A stretch of DNA of 64,000 bases, taken from contig JAKNSD010000073.1 in NCBI GenBank assembly GCA_023525715.1, positions 270,062 to 334,061 on the forward strand, read 5' to 3'. Position numbers and translations under genes: made by a program. Positions 34,773 to 45,400 of the stretch are shown here, piece after piece (position 1 is the stretch's first letter; each line of letters begins with the position of its first letter). This DNA is from Cichorium intybus. Taxonomy: Eukaryota > Streptophyta > Magnoliopsida > Asterales > Asteraceae. The notes below the pieces were generated by a model that had not been told where the DNA came from, made no database searches, and saw only the letters and a program-made list of their open reading frames with translations.

Positions 34773-37700
34773 TCAGTTAGAAATCGGAACGGATTCAGCT
34801 TCCATCATTCCGAGACCTTGAAGAATTCTGTTAAATGCTAGTTCAGGAAGGGCCTTTGTAAAGATGTCTGCAAGTTGATCATTTGAGCGGACGAAATGAA
34901 TCTCGATGTTGCCATCTTCAACATGATCTTTGATAAAGTGATATCTAAGTGCAATGTGTTTAGTCTTTGAGTGTTGCACTGGATTGTGACAGATCCGAAT
35001 CGCACTCTCGGAATCACAGTAAAGAGGAATACGTTTCATACTCACTCCATAGTCTCTCAGTTGGTTTTGAATCCATATAATCTGAGAGGTGCATGAAGCT
35101 GCAGCAATGTACTCAGCTTCAGCTGTTGAGAGTGACACGCAAGTCTGTTTTCTTGATTGCCAGCTTACGAGTTTTCCATCAAGAAGTTGACATCCACCTG
35201 AAGTGCTTTTGCGATCCAATCCACAACCACCAAGATCAGCATCGGAAAATGCTTGAACAAAGAAGCCAGATCCTGATGGATACCATAGTCCAAGAGAGGT
35301 GGTTCTTTTGAGATATCGGAATATATTCTTCACAGCATTGTGATGTGGCTCTCTAGGATTTGCCTGAAATCTCGCGCAGTAACAAACAGCAAACATAATG
35401 TCAGGTCTGCTCGAAGTGAGATAGAGAAGTGAGCCTATCATTTGACGATAAAGAGTGATGTCTGCTGCAGGTTTGTCTATTGAAGGAGTAAGTTTTGTTC
35501 CGAAAGACATCGGAACTTTAACTTTAGAATCTCCCTTCATTCCGAATTTCTCTAAAAGAGACTTGGTATAGGCTTCCTGATTGATGAATATGCCTTCTGA
35601 GCTTTGTCTGATGTTTAGGCCTAGAAAGAAATTGATTTTACCCATCGAGCTCATTTTAAATTTTGTCTCCATCAGTTTTCGGAATTCAGCTGTTAGGCTA
35701 GGGTGAGTGGATCCGAAAATGATGTCATCGTCATAGATTTGAACAATCATCAGGTGACTTCCTTCCTTTTTGCGAAAGAAAGTTGGGTCGACAGATCCTT
35801 GCTTGAACTTGGATTGCTTGAGAAACCGAGTTAAAGTTTCATACCAAGCCCTTGGAGCTTGTTTTAGGCCGTAAACAGCTTTGTCTAACACATAGCAATG
35901 ATCAGGATGTTTACTGCTTACAAAGCCTGGTGGTTGTTCGACATAGACTGTTTCTTCTAATTCTCCATTCAGGAATGCACACTTGACATCCATCTGATAG
36001 ACATCGAAACCTTTGTGTGCTGCATAAGCAAGAAAAATCCGAACGGACTCTAGTCTGGCTACTGGTGCAAACGTTTCTTCATAATCAATTCCTTCTTCTT
36101 GACAGTAACCTTTAACAACCAGTCTTGCTTTGTTCCGAATGACATTTCCTTCTTTGTCTAATTTGTTCCGAAAAACCCATTTCATTCCGAGAACAGATGC
36201 TTTTTCCGGGGTTGGAACCAATCGCCATACTCTGTTGCGTTCAAATTCATTTAGCTCATCTTGCATTGCTTGGACCCAGTCAGCATGATCAAGTGCTAAT
36301 TTAACTGTTTTAGGTTCGATCTTGGAGATGAACGAATGAAACATGCAAAATTCCACTTTTGAAAATAATGCGGCTTGTTTTTCTTTAGCTTGAGCTCGAG
36401 TTAGAACACCATCAGAAGTTGTTCCAATGATTTGAGATTTTGGGTGATCTCTTGTCCATTTTATCATTGGAGGATAATTTGGATCGTATTCCGGATTAAT
36501 TTCCGAAATAATTTCTTCTGCTTCCGATTGTACCTCTGACTGTGTGTCAAGGTCATTGTTTTCAACTCCGTTCTCCCCCTGGAAGTTTGCATCGTTTCTA
36601 TCATCAGAGTGATCTTGTTCAACCGGTAGAGTGGTTGACTCGGATTCAGGAGCCATGCACTCCCCTTGAATTGGTGTTGAACCCTCCCCCTGGATAGGAG
36701 CATCAGTAACAGTAGTAGGAGTATTGTTCGGAATCGGAACATTAGTGGAATTGTCTTGTGAAGATGCATTTCCACTGACTGTACTTTCTATAAGCTTTGA
36801 TAACTCATCTTCTCGATTATCTCGTGCATTTGCTTCTGATGTTTTTGCAGTTTCTTGATCATCGAACAAATTTAAGAATTCCTCATATAGATCCACAAGA
36901 GGAATTGCGGATTTATTGGATTCGGGAAAGATGTCTTCAGTCTTTGTACTAACATGCTTTGCTCTGGAATTGTATCTATCATCAAAGGTGATATAGTATG
37001 TTTCTTCAATTTTTCGAGATCTTTTGTTCAAAATACGATAGGCCTTTGAAGTAAGAGAGTAGCCCAGAAAAATTCCTTCATCAGCCTTTTCATCCCATTT
37101 AACTCGTTTTTCTTTGGAGTTAAAAATGAAACACTTGGATCCGAATACGTGAAAGAATTTCACATTCGGTTTTCTTTTGTTGATGATTTCATACGGAGTG
37201 AGATTGAATCGTTTTGTGATGTTTGATCGATTCTGAGTATAACAAGCAGTTGCGATGGCATCGGCCCAGAAGTATAAAGGAAGTTTTGCAAAAGAAAGCA
37301 TTGTTCGAGCTGCTTCACAAAGAGATCGATTTCGTCTTTCTACAACTCCATTTTGTTGAGGAGTGTAGGGGGCAGAAAAGTTATGTGAGATTCCTTTATT
37401 GACAAGAAATTCATCTAGAACTTTATTTTTGAATTCTGTCCCATTATCACTTCTTATCATTCGAACTTGTTTTCGGAGAAGGATTTCTATCTTCTTGATG
37501 AAGTTAATCATGTTGATCGCTGCTTCAGATTTTTGCTTGAGAAAGAATACCCATGTGAAACGAGAGAAGTCATCTACCACAACTAGAATGTATTTGTTAT
37601 GAGCAATGCTTTCGATGGCAGATGGACCACAAAGATCAATATGCAGAAGTTCCAATGGTTCGATGATCTTTGTGTTGATGATTGTAGAATGACTCTTCCG

Positions 37701-38273
37701 ACTTTGTTTTCCTAGCTCACATGCATCACATAGTCGATCTTTATCGTACTTGAGTAGCGGTAATCCTCGTACAAGGTCACCAAGTACCAGTTTATTAATG
37801 TCTCGAAAGTTCATGTGAGATAACCGTCTGTGCCATAGCCAACTATCATCGTTCGTTGCTTTAGTGAGTAGGCAGATGGCAGGTTTTCCTTGGATAGGTC
37901 TCATATCCAAAGGAAACATCTCTCCTTTTCTTTTTGACTTCAAGATTATCTTCTTGGATTCCTTCTCAACCAGTTCGGAGCCATCTTCATCAAATGAGAC
38001 TTTAAGACCAGTTCCGACGACTAGTTGTGAAACACTGATCAAGTTGTGCTGAAGTCCTTCAACATATGCCACTTTCCGTATCGAAATTTCACCATTTGTG
38101 ATCATGCCATATCCTTTGATGTTGCCTGTTGCATTGTTTCCATAGCTAACCTTTCCTCCATTCGATAGCGATCGATACTCTCGCAATTCCGCCTTCCTTC
38201 CTGTCATGTGACGTGAACAGCCGCTGTCAATGTACCATGCCGGATCATACTGTTCGTCACGTAGGACCTGCAC
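34773..38273 (-). CDS. pol: Pol polyprotein: protease, integrase, reverse transcriptase, RNase H
   Basis: 1,166 residues in the same frame as gag, after the TAA at 38277-38279. It has no ATG at its start (the first codons are CTT GTG CAG), so it must be made by stop readthrough or from spliced RNA. Protease has DSG with catalytic D16. Integrase has an HHCC zinc site (H148, H153, C182, C185) and the catalytic triad D213, D276, E312 with exactly 35 residues between the last two. Reverse transcriptase spans about 680-920, with D762 and the Y847-D-D-D850 box. RNase H spans about 1005-1140, with D1011, E1052 and D1087. A low-complexity linker (about 470-600) joins integrase and RT. The residue before the catalytic RT pair is Asp where copia elements have Val. 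No other break is visible. The protein matures the particle, makes cDNA and integrates it. Confidence 0.93.
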   Translation of the reverse strand: MQVLRDEQYDPAWYIDSGCSRHMTGRKAELREYRSLSNGGKVSYGNNATGNIKGYGMITNGEISIRKVAYVEGLQHNLISVSQLVVGTGLKVSFDEDGSELVEKESKKIILKSKRKGEMFPLDMRPIQGKPAICLLTKATNDDSWLWHRRLSHMNFRDINKLVLGDLVRGLPLLKYDKDRLCDACELGKQSRKSHSTIINTKIIEPLELLHIDLCGPSAIESIAHNKYILVVVDDFSRFTWVFFLKQKSEAAINMINFIKKIEILLRKQVRMIRSDNGTEFKNKVLDEFLVNKGISHNFSAPYTPQQNGVVERRNRSLCEAARTMLSFAKLPLYFWADAIATACYTQNRSNITKRFNLTPYEIINKRKPNVKFFHVFGSKCFIFNSKEKRVKWDEKADEGIFLGYSLTSKAYRILNKRSRKIEETYYITFDDRYNSRAKHVSTKTEDIFPESNKSAIPLVDLYEEFLNLFDDQETAKTSEANARDNREDELSKLIESTVSGNASSQDNSTNVPIPNNTPTTVTDAPIQGEGSTPIQGECMAPESESTTLPVEQDHSDDRNDANFQGENGVENNDLDTQSEVQSEAEEIISEINPEYDPNYPPMIKWTRDHPKSQIIGTTSDGVLTRAQAKEKQAALFSKVEFCMFHSFISKIEPKTVKLALDHADWVQAMQDELNEFERNRVWRLVPTPEKASVLGMKWVFRNKLDKEGNVIRNKARLVVKGYCQEEGIDYEETFAPVARLESVRIFLAYAAHKGFDVYQMDVKCAFLNGELEETVYVEQPPGFVSSKHPDHCYVLDKAVYGLKQAPRAWYETLTRFLKQSKFKQGSVDPTFFRKKEGSHLMIVQIYDDDIIFGSTHPSLTAEFRKLMETKFKMSSMGKINFFLGLNIRQSSEGIFINQEAYTKSLLEKFGMKGDSKVKVPMSFGTKLTPSIDKPAADITLYRQMIGSLLYLTSSRPDIMFAVCYCARFQANPREPHHNAVKNIFRYLKRTTSLGLWYPSGSGFFVQAFSDADLGGCGLDRKSTSGGCQLLDGKLVSWQSRKQTCVSLSTAEAEYIAAASCTSQIIWIQNQLRDYGVSMKRIPLYCDSESAIRICHNPVQHSKTKHIALRYHFIKDHVEDGNIEIHFVRSNDQLADIFTKALPELAFNRILQGLGMMEAESVPISN

Positions 38274-38276
38274 AAG

Positions 38277-41200
38277 TTAGAGAGATTTAGGAACCCAAAC
38301 CAATGTGGGCCCATGTGAGAATTTACGAGAGGTAGGAAAAATGCATGATCTCTCAACCCAAAAGAATTTTCTCACAAATGGTTGATTTTTCTTATTTTCA
38401 ATTCGAAACACTTTCATTTTTGTGGATAGCCATTGTTCTTTAGCAAAACGAGTTTTCTTAGGAGTGATTGTGTTCAAAACTTGATAATAATGAGTTTTCT
38501 GACTGTGGGAGAGATAAGTGGGATTTTGATTTTTGACTGATTGAGAGGTGAGCTTTGCTTTGATAGTCACAGTTGGATGAATCTTGTTGGTTTTAGGATC
38601 CTGAGTGGTTTCAGGATAGAGTTTTCCTTTCCCTTTTGAATCCGTTGAACCGAGAGCATGAGTGGGATTCATTGTTGTTGGGGTTAAGACAGAGGGTTTA
38701 GGTGTTGGTTTTGGTTTTGGAGCGAGCTGAACTTTCCGAATTGGAAGTGGGTTGACTTTCTGAGTTAGGTGTGAGTCGTGTTTGTTTCTCCAGAATTGTT
38801 TTCTCTCTTTCAGATTCTTCTTGTACCTGGCATTCATTTGTTTCCTTTTGGCAATGAGCTCTTCAGGAGACTTATGAATATGAGATGTCGAGCTGTGATT
38901 AGAATCAGACTTGAAAGTACTCGTCTTAGGGTTTGAAGAATTAGATTTAAAATTCACTGTACCCCATGAACCATTTTGAGAGACAGACTTTTTATAGTTC
39001 AATGATCCAGAAATGTAGTTACCACGAGACTTCCATGATGTCATTTCGGAAAGGCCTTTAGTCTCGTCTGAGTTGTCAATTGGTTCCGACCAAAAGAAAG
39101 AGTCACATACTTCGGAATTATCGTTATCAACTAGGACTTTAAGTTCAGTTACATCTTTTGTATTTAGGCCTGGTTTAACGAAAACTTGATTTGGTACAGT
39201 GTGAATTTTTGGAAAAATAGTAGCTTGTTCGTTTAAAGTGTGTGATTCTTCATTTTTAACAATTCTCGCAAAAGCGACTGAATTTTCAGAAATAAGATTT
39301 TTCTTAGTTTCAGTAGAATTTGACAAAAATTCCGAACAGTCAATCTCATCCTCAACAGATATTTCACTCATATCACTTTCATCAAAATCAGAAATATTCT
39401 CATTAATGGGAATATTATCAGAATTTAGTTTGGAGCATAGAGAATGAAAGTTCTTTAAGGTTGCTGTTTTAATTTCTTCATGATCATTTTCTGAAAAATA
39501 TTCTTTAACCATACTTTTGTGTTCTTTGGACTGTATGTAGTTTTCAATTTTATCAAGTCCGATTCGATAAGCTTCCGAAACCTCATCAGATGAAACAATG
39601 GTTTCACATCTATGACATTCAGCATCAATTTCATCCTCTTTCAACTCAAGAAAGGGCAAAATCATTTTGTGTAAACCCCTGCCTATGTCACAATCAAGAT
39701 GCAACTGAGTAATATTATTGTAAAGACGCTTAGCAATTAAACAAAAAATGTTTCGCTGTTTAACAAGAACTAAATTATCTCTTTTGACATAAATAATATC
39801 ATCTCGTGCTTTAACTAACTCACTATCCAACGCCTCGATTCTCATTCGTCTCTCCTCATTCTTATTCGATATCCTGCTCAGTTGATCATTTAGGTTAGAG
39901 TTGCTTAGACGTGTCCTTTTTAAGCTATCACTTAAACTGGAGACAGTAAATCTAAGATCATCTAATTCAGTATCATAACTAGAAGAGCAAATATTTAAAG
40001 ATTTAAGGATAGAGTGTACCTTTTTGACCACAGCTTCACATTCCTCAACTTGTTCATAGACAGGCTTCGCAGCAAAACAACTTGCTGAGGTTTGACACCC
40101 GTCGGTAGAGTAACCTCTGCTTTCGGAATGATCAGCTTTCACCATTAGACATCGACCGTGCGTTGGATTCCTCACCTCCTCATCTTCCGAATCTGTTGAC
40201 CAGACCTCAATGGCACCAAACTCGCTGTCCTCTTTTACCACAAAGGCTGCCTTGGTAGATGAAGCATCATTCTTTTTCAGTTCCGCAATTTTCTTTGCGT
40301 AATAAGCTTCATCTTTCACCTGCTCCTTCTTCTCAGCTTGTTTTCGGAGCAAACAGTCTTTCACAAAGTGGTTCTTGCCTTTACAGTAATGGCAATCGTA
40401 TCCTGAGTCGCCAACGAGTTTCTTCTCCTCATCACTTTTCTTTTTATGGCTTTCTTCCACCGCTTTTTCGGCATTGAAACCACCTTGTCGATTTCGGTTT
40501 TTGAATTTGGAAAAGTTTTTCTTGAAGAACTTCTTGGGATTTGATACCATTAGAGCTTTGTCTTCTCTGGTCAAATCATCGTCGGAAAAGTCAGAATCAG
40601 AATCGATTTCAGCCGATTTCTTTCCGGCAGCAACCAGGGCAAGTGAACCGAAACCAACAGTCGCTTTGGCTTCCGAAATGATTTCCTTTTCATGGGATTT
40701 GAGGATTCCCACAACTTTAGCCAAAGTGTACGTTTTGAACTGTTCATGCGCTTTTATGGTTGAAACGATAGCCTTCCATTCGGAACGAAGACCATCAAGA
40801 AAGGTAACCTTTTGCTCAATAATAGTCCGAGCAAGATTGTATTTTAATAATCGACTTAGAAGATGATTGTATCGGTTGAAAGTCTGAGTAAGGGTTTCTT
40901 CCGAACCTTGTGCAAAAGATCCGAAATCGGAAAGAAGAGTAGTCTGAATAGAGTGCTCAAGGTCAGCATCTCCAGAATACAATTCCGTAAGCCTATCCCA
41001 GATTTCTTTAGCTGTTTCGCACGAACTAACCAGACGGAGAGTATCAGCTTGGAGAGCGAACCTGATAATTCTGAATGCTTTAATGTTGCACATTAGTTTA
41101 TCCTTTTCATCTTGAGGGATGTTCGTGTGAGTAACAAGCAAGTTGTTGTATTCTTTTAGGGTTTTTATAGCCCTTCTTGTGGCTGCGTGGACATGAGTTT

Positions 41201-41375
41201 CTTCAGTAATGGCGTGCCAGATCGTTGCTCCATGTTCTTCGATGCCAAGAACATAATCTTCAAAATGCAGCGCCCAGACCTCATATTCTTGAGTAAATAG
41301 AATTGGAGTCCTTGTAGTCGATCCAATGCTGCTTGAGAGATTGAAAGATTGAGTATGTGAGTCGTCAAAAGCCAT
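38277..41375 (-). CDS. gag: Gag polyprotein (capsid and nucleocapsid), 1032 aa
   Basis: Starts at ATG 41375, about 140 nt after the PBS. Residues about 25-230 match the copia gag (UBN2/retrotran-gag type) pattern, with motifs such as YEVWALHFEDYV, AKEIWDRLTELY and TFLDGLRSEW. A CCHC zinc knuckle, C328-x2-C331-x4-H336-x4-C341, binds the RNA genome. The long C-terminal half (341-1032) has a predicted coiled coil around 490-560, S/N/D-rich linkers and a basic K/P/T-rich tail ending VWVPKSL before TAA. Such an extended gag is typical of Sireviruses and much longer than in most copia elements. The gag fragment at 3-629 has the same W-V-P-K ending. The frame is intact. Confidence 0.92.
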   Translation of the reverse strand: MAFDDSHTQSFNLSSSIGSTTRTPILFTQEYEVWALHFEDYVLGIEEHGATIWHAITEETHVHAATRRAIKTLKEYNNLLVTHTNIPQDEKDKLMCNIKAFRIIRFALQADTLRLVSSCETAKEIWDRLTELYSGDADLEHSIQTTLLSDFGSFAQGSEETLTQTFNRYNHLLSRLLKYNLARTIIEQKVTFLDGLRSEWKAIVSTIKAHEQFKTYTLAKVVGILKSHEKEIISEAKATVGFGSLALVAAGKKSAEIDSDSDFSDDDLTREDKALMVSNPKKFFKKNFSKFKNRNRQGGFNAEKAVEESHKKKSDEEKKLVGDSGYDCHYCKGKNHFVKDCLLRKQAEKKEQVKDEAYYAKKIAELKKNDASSTKAAFVVKEDSEFGAIEVWSTDSEDEEVRNPTHGRCLMVKADHSESRGYSTDGCQTSASCFAAKPVYEQVEECEAVVKKVHSILKSLNICSSSYDTELDDLRFTVSSLSDSLKRTRLSNSNLNDQLSRISNKNEERRMRIEALDSELVKARDDIIYVKRDNLVLVKQRNIFCLIAKRLYNNITQLHLDCDIGRGLHKMILPFLELKEDEIDAECHRCETIVSSDEVSEAYRIGLDKIENYIQSKEHKSMVKEYFSENDHEEIKTATLKNFHSLCSKLNSDNIPINENISDFDESDMSEISVEDEIDCSEFLSNSTETKKNLISENSVAFARIVKNEESHTLNEQATIFPKIHTVPNQVFVKPGLNTKDVTELKVLVDNDNSEVCDSFFWSEPIDNSDETKGLSEMTSWKSRGNYISGSLNYKKSVSQNGSWGTVNFKSNSSNPKTSTFKSDSNHSSTSHIHKSPEELIAKRKQMNARYKKNLKERKQFWRNKHDSHLTQKVNPLPIRKVQLAPKPKPTPKPSVLTPTTMNPTHALGSTDSKGKGKLYPETTQDPKTNKIHPTVTIKAKLTSQSVKNQNPTYLSHSQKTHYYQVLNTITPKKTRFAKEQWLSTKMKVFRIENKKNQPFVRKFFWVERSCIFPTSRKFSHGPTLVWVPKSL

Positions 41376-41517
41376 TGATACTTGTTTACTAGTATGAATC
41401 AGAAGTGTAAGTTCGAATCAAAAGAAGAATCGAACGTAAGAGATCAAATTTTGATAATCAAAATCGATTGAAACGATGAGAATAATCAAAACAGATCCGC
41501 GAATAACACTAACTCCT
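41376..41517 (-). other. Leader between PBS and gag start
   Basis: About 142 nt of untranslated leader on the minus strand. RNA packaging and dimer signals are expected here by analogy, but none can be identified by eye. Confidence 0.6.
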
Positions 41518-41529
41518 GCTCTGATACCA
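41518..41529 (-). promoter_or_regulatory. Primer binding site for initiator tRNA-Met
   Basis: The minus strand reads TGGTATCAGAGC, complementary to the 3' end of plant tRNA-iMet and standard for plant copia elements. It is separated from the LTR end by two nucleotides (AT), which supports placing the LTR end at 41532. Confidence 0.95.
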
Positions 41530-41531
41530 AT

Positions 41532-41850
41532 TATTGAAATCCAAGAGTCGGATCAAGATTCAAGTATGCGGAATAAAGTAAATAAACAAGATCAAGAACA
41601 GGCAATATGAAGAACTGTAATTGAATGATTAAAAGTGCAACTCAAGAACAATTCGATGTGAACTATTCTGTATGAGTGCCGTCTCAAGATTACAAAAGTT
41701 TTCCCTAGAAAAGGTTTGAACATCCTATTTAAAGAAAACTAAGTATGGAAGGGCAGACCCATTCCATAACCGATAACAAAATTATAGGCGTTAATTCTGG
41801 CTACAAATTCGATTAGCATATTTGACTCAATCTATATTTATGACTCAACA
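41532..41850 (-). repeat. 5' LTR (319 bp) with the element's promoter
   Basis: Pairs with 28844-29162 with one mismatch. It must drive the genomic RNA. The best core promoter on the minus strand is TTTAAATA at 41726-41733, about 117 bp into the LTR. The length is short for a Sirevirus-like element of this size. Confidence 0.92.
41726..41733 (-). promoter_or_regulatory. TATA-like box of the 5' LTR
   Basis: The minus strand reads CTTTAAATAGGATG. It is the only TATA-like match in a suitable place inside the LTR. The transcription start is not visible from sequence. Confidence 0.5.
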
Positions 41851-41855
41851 GTTAT
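41851..41855. repeat. Target-site duplication GTTAT, right copy
   Basis: Matches 28839-28843. The satellite unit resumes here in phase with TTTTTAACAATTTGTCGTG. Confidence 0.9.
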
Positions 41856-42499
41856 TTTTAACAATTTGTCGTGTAACCCGATACATGAAAAATTCTTAAT
41901 TTTTCAATTTTTGTAAAATTCAAAAATTACCTATAATTACACTTTTTGGTCATTTTAAACATTTCTGGTGTACCTAGGTTCATGAGAAACTCCTTAAATT
42001 TTGAATTTTTTAATGATATTTTTTCTGTTATTTTTAACAATTTGTCGTGTAACCCGATACATGAAAAATTCTTAATTTTTCAATTTTTGTAAAATTCAAA
42101 AATTACCTATAATTACACTTTTTGGTCATTTTAAACATTTCTGGTGTACCTAGGTTCATGAGAAACTCCTTAAATTTTGAATTTTTTAATGATATTTTTT
42201 CTGTTATTTTTAACAATTTCTCGTGTACCCCGGTACATGAAAAATTCTTAATTTTTGAATTTTTGTAAAATACAAAAATTAATTATAATTACACTTTATG
42301 ATCATTTTAAACATTTCTGGTGTACCTGGGTTCATGAGAAACTCCTTAAATTTTGAATTTTTAATGATATTTTTCTGTTATTTTTAACAATATGTCGTGT
42401 ACCCCGGTACACGAAAAATTCTTAATTTTTGAATTTTATTAAAATTCAAAAATTACCTATAATTACACTTTATGATCATTTTAAAACATTTATGGTGTA

Positions 42500-45400
42500 G
42501 CTGGGTTCATGAGAAACTCCTTAAATTTTGAATTTTTAATGATATTTTTTCTGTTATTTTTAACAATTTGTCGTGTACCCCGGTACATGAAAAATTCTTA
42601 ATTTTTCAATTTTTGTAAAATTCAAAAATTACCTATAATTACACTTTGTGATCATTTTAAACATTTTTGGTGTACCTGGGTTCATGAGAAACTCCTTAAA
42701 TTTTGAATTTTTTAATGATATTTTTTCTGTTATTTTTAACAATTTGTCGTGTACCCCGGTACATGAAAAATTCTTAATTTTTCAATTTTTGTAAAATTTA
42801 AAAATTACCTATAATTACACTTTGTGATCATTTTAAACGTTTCTGGTGTACCTGGGTTCTTGAGAAACTCCTTAAATTTTGAATTTTTTAATGATATTTT
42901 TTCTGTTATTTTTAACAATTTGTCGTGTAACCCGATACATGAAATATTCTTAATTTTTCAATTTTTGGAAAATTCAAAAATTACCTATAATTACACTTTT
43001 TGGTCATTTTAAACATTTCTGGTGTACCTAGGTTCATGAGAAACTCCTTAAATTTTGAATTTTTTTATGATATTTTTTCTGTTATTTTTAACAATTTCTC
43101 GTGTACCCCGGTACATGAAAAATTCTTAATTTTTGAATTTTTTGTAAAATTCAAAAATTAATTATAATTACACTTTATGATCATTTTAAACATTTCTGGT
43201 GTACCTGGGTTCATGAGAAACTGCTTAAATTTTGAATTTTTTAATGATATTTTTCTGTTATTTTTAACAATATGTCGTGTACCCCGGTACATGAAAAATT
43301 CTTAATTTTTGAATTTTATTAAAATTCAAAAATTACCTATAATTACACTTTATGATCATTTTAAAACATTTATGGTGTAGCTGGGTTCATGAGAAACTCC
43401 TTAAATTTTGAATTTTTAATGATATTTTTTCTGTTATTTTTAACAATTTGTCGTGTACCTCGGTACATGAAAAATTCTTAATTTTTCAATTTTTGTAAAA
43501 TTCAAAAATTACCTATAATTACACTTTGTGATCATTTTAGACTTTTCTGGTGTACCTAGGTTCATGAGAAACTCCTTAAAATTTGAAATTTTTAATGATA
43601 CTTTTCTGTTATTTTTAACAATTTGTCGTTTACCCCGGTACATGAAAAATTCTTAATATTTGAATTTTTGTAAAATTCAAAAATTACCTATAATTACAAT
43701 TTGTGATCATTTTAAACATTTATGGTGTACCTAGGTTCATGAGAAACTCCTTAAATTTTGAATTTTTTAATGATATTTTTTTGTTATTTTTAACAATTTG
43801 TCGTGTACCCCGGTACATGAAAAATTCTTAATTTTTCAATTTTTGTAAAATTCAAAAATTACCTATAATAACACTTTGTGATCATTTTAAACATTTCTGT
43901 TGTACCTAGGTTCATGAGAAACTCCTTAAATTTTGAATTTTTTAATGATATTTTTTCTGTTATTTTTAACAATTTGTCGTATACCCCGGTACAAGAAAAA
44001 TTCTTAATTTTTCAATTTTTGTAAAATTCAAAAATTACCTATAATTACACTTTGTGATCATTTTAAACATTTTTGGTGTACCTAGGTTCATGAGAAACTC
44101 CTTAAATTTTGAATTTTTTAATGATATTTTTTCTGTTATTTTTAACAATTTCTCGTGTACCCCGGTACATGAAAAATTCTTAATTTTTGAATTTTTGTAA
44201 AATTCAAAAATTAATTATAATTACACTTTATGATCATTTTAAACATTTCTAATGTACCTGGGTTCATGAGAAACTCCTTAAATTTTGAATTTTTTAATGA
44301 TATATTTCTGTTATTTTTAACAATATGTCGTGTACCCCGGTACACGAAAAATTCTTAATTTTTGAATTTTATTAAAATTCAAAAATTACCTATAATTACA
44401 CTTTATGATCATTTTAAAACATTTATGGTGTAGCTGGGTTCATGAGAAACTCCTTAAATTTTGAATTTTTAATGATATTTTTTCTGTTATTTTTAACAAT
44501 TTGTCGTGTACCCCGGTACATGAAAAATTCTTAATTTTTCAATTTTTGTAAAATTCAAAAATTACCTATAATTACACTTTGTGATCATTTTAAACATTTT
44601 TGGTGTACCTGGGTTCATGAGAAACTCCTTAAATTTTGAATTTTTTAATGATATTTTTTCTGTTATTTTTAACAATTTGTCGTGTACCCCGGTACATGAA
44701 AAATTCTTAATTTTTCAATTTTTGTAAAATTCAAAAATTACCTATAATTACACTTTGTGATCATTTTAAACATTTCTGGTGTACCTGGGTTCATGAGAAA
44801 CTCCTTAAATTTTGAATTTTTTAATGATATTTTTTCTGTTATTTTTAACAATTTGTCGTGTACTCCGGAACATGAAAAATTCTTAATTTTTGAATTTTTG
44901 TAAAATTCAAAAATTACCTATAATTACACTTTGTGATCATTTTAAACATTTTTGGTGTACCTGGGTTCATGAGAAACTCCTTAAATTTTGAATTTTTAAT
45001 GATATTTTTCTGTTATTTTTAACAATTTTTCGTGTACCCCGGTACATGAAAAATTCTTAATTTTTGAATTTTATTAAAATTCAAAAATTACCTATAATTA
45101 CACTTTGTGATCATTTTAAAACATTTCTGGTGTAGCTGTGTTCATGAGAAACTCCTTAATTTTTGAATTTTTAATGATATTTTTTCTGTAATTTTTAACA
45201 AATTGTCGTATACCCCGGCCGGTACATGAAAAATTCTTAATTTTTCAATTTTTGTAAAATTCAAAAATTACCTATAATTACACTTTGTGATCATTTTAAA
45301 CATTTCTGGTGTACCTAGGTTAATGAGAAACTCCTTAAATTTTGAATTTTTTAATGATATTTTTTCTGTTATTTTTAACAATTTGTCGTGTACCCCGATA

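Larger units (their letters stand above)
28844..41850 (-). mobile_element. Complete Ty1/copia LTR retrotransposon, Sirevirus (SIRE/Maximus)-like, 13,007 bp
   Basis: The element lies on the minus strand with two 319-bp LTRs, a 5-bp target duplication, a PBS matching the tRNA-iMet 3' end, a purine-rich PPT, and open gag, pol and third ORFs. Domain order in pol (protease, integrase, reverse transcriptase, RNase H) is copia. The long gag, the ORF after pol and pol motifs such as GYSLTSKAYRILN and DRKSTSGGCQ fit Sireviruses. It is larger than most copia elements, while its LTRs are short. Besides the canonical genes it carries an opposite-strand Agenet gene. All ORFs are uninterrupted apart from the gag/pol stop. 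The LTRs differ at one position (29065 A, 41753 G), so it inserted recently. Confidence 0.93.

Noticed and set aside
36464..36775. 103-aa minus-strand frame within pol
   Set aside because: Shifted frame of the pol low-complexity linker.
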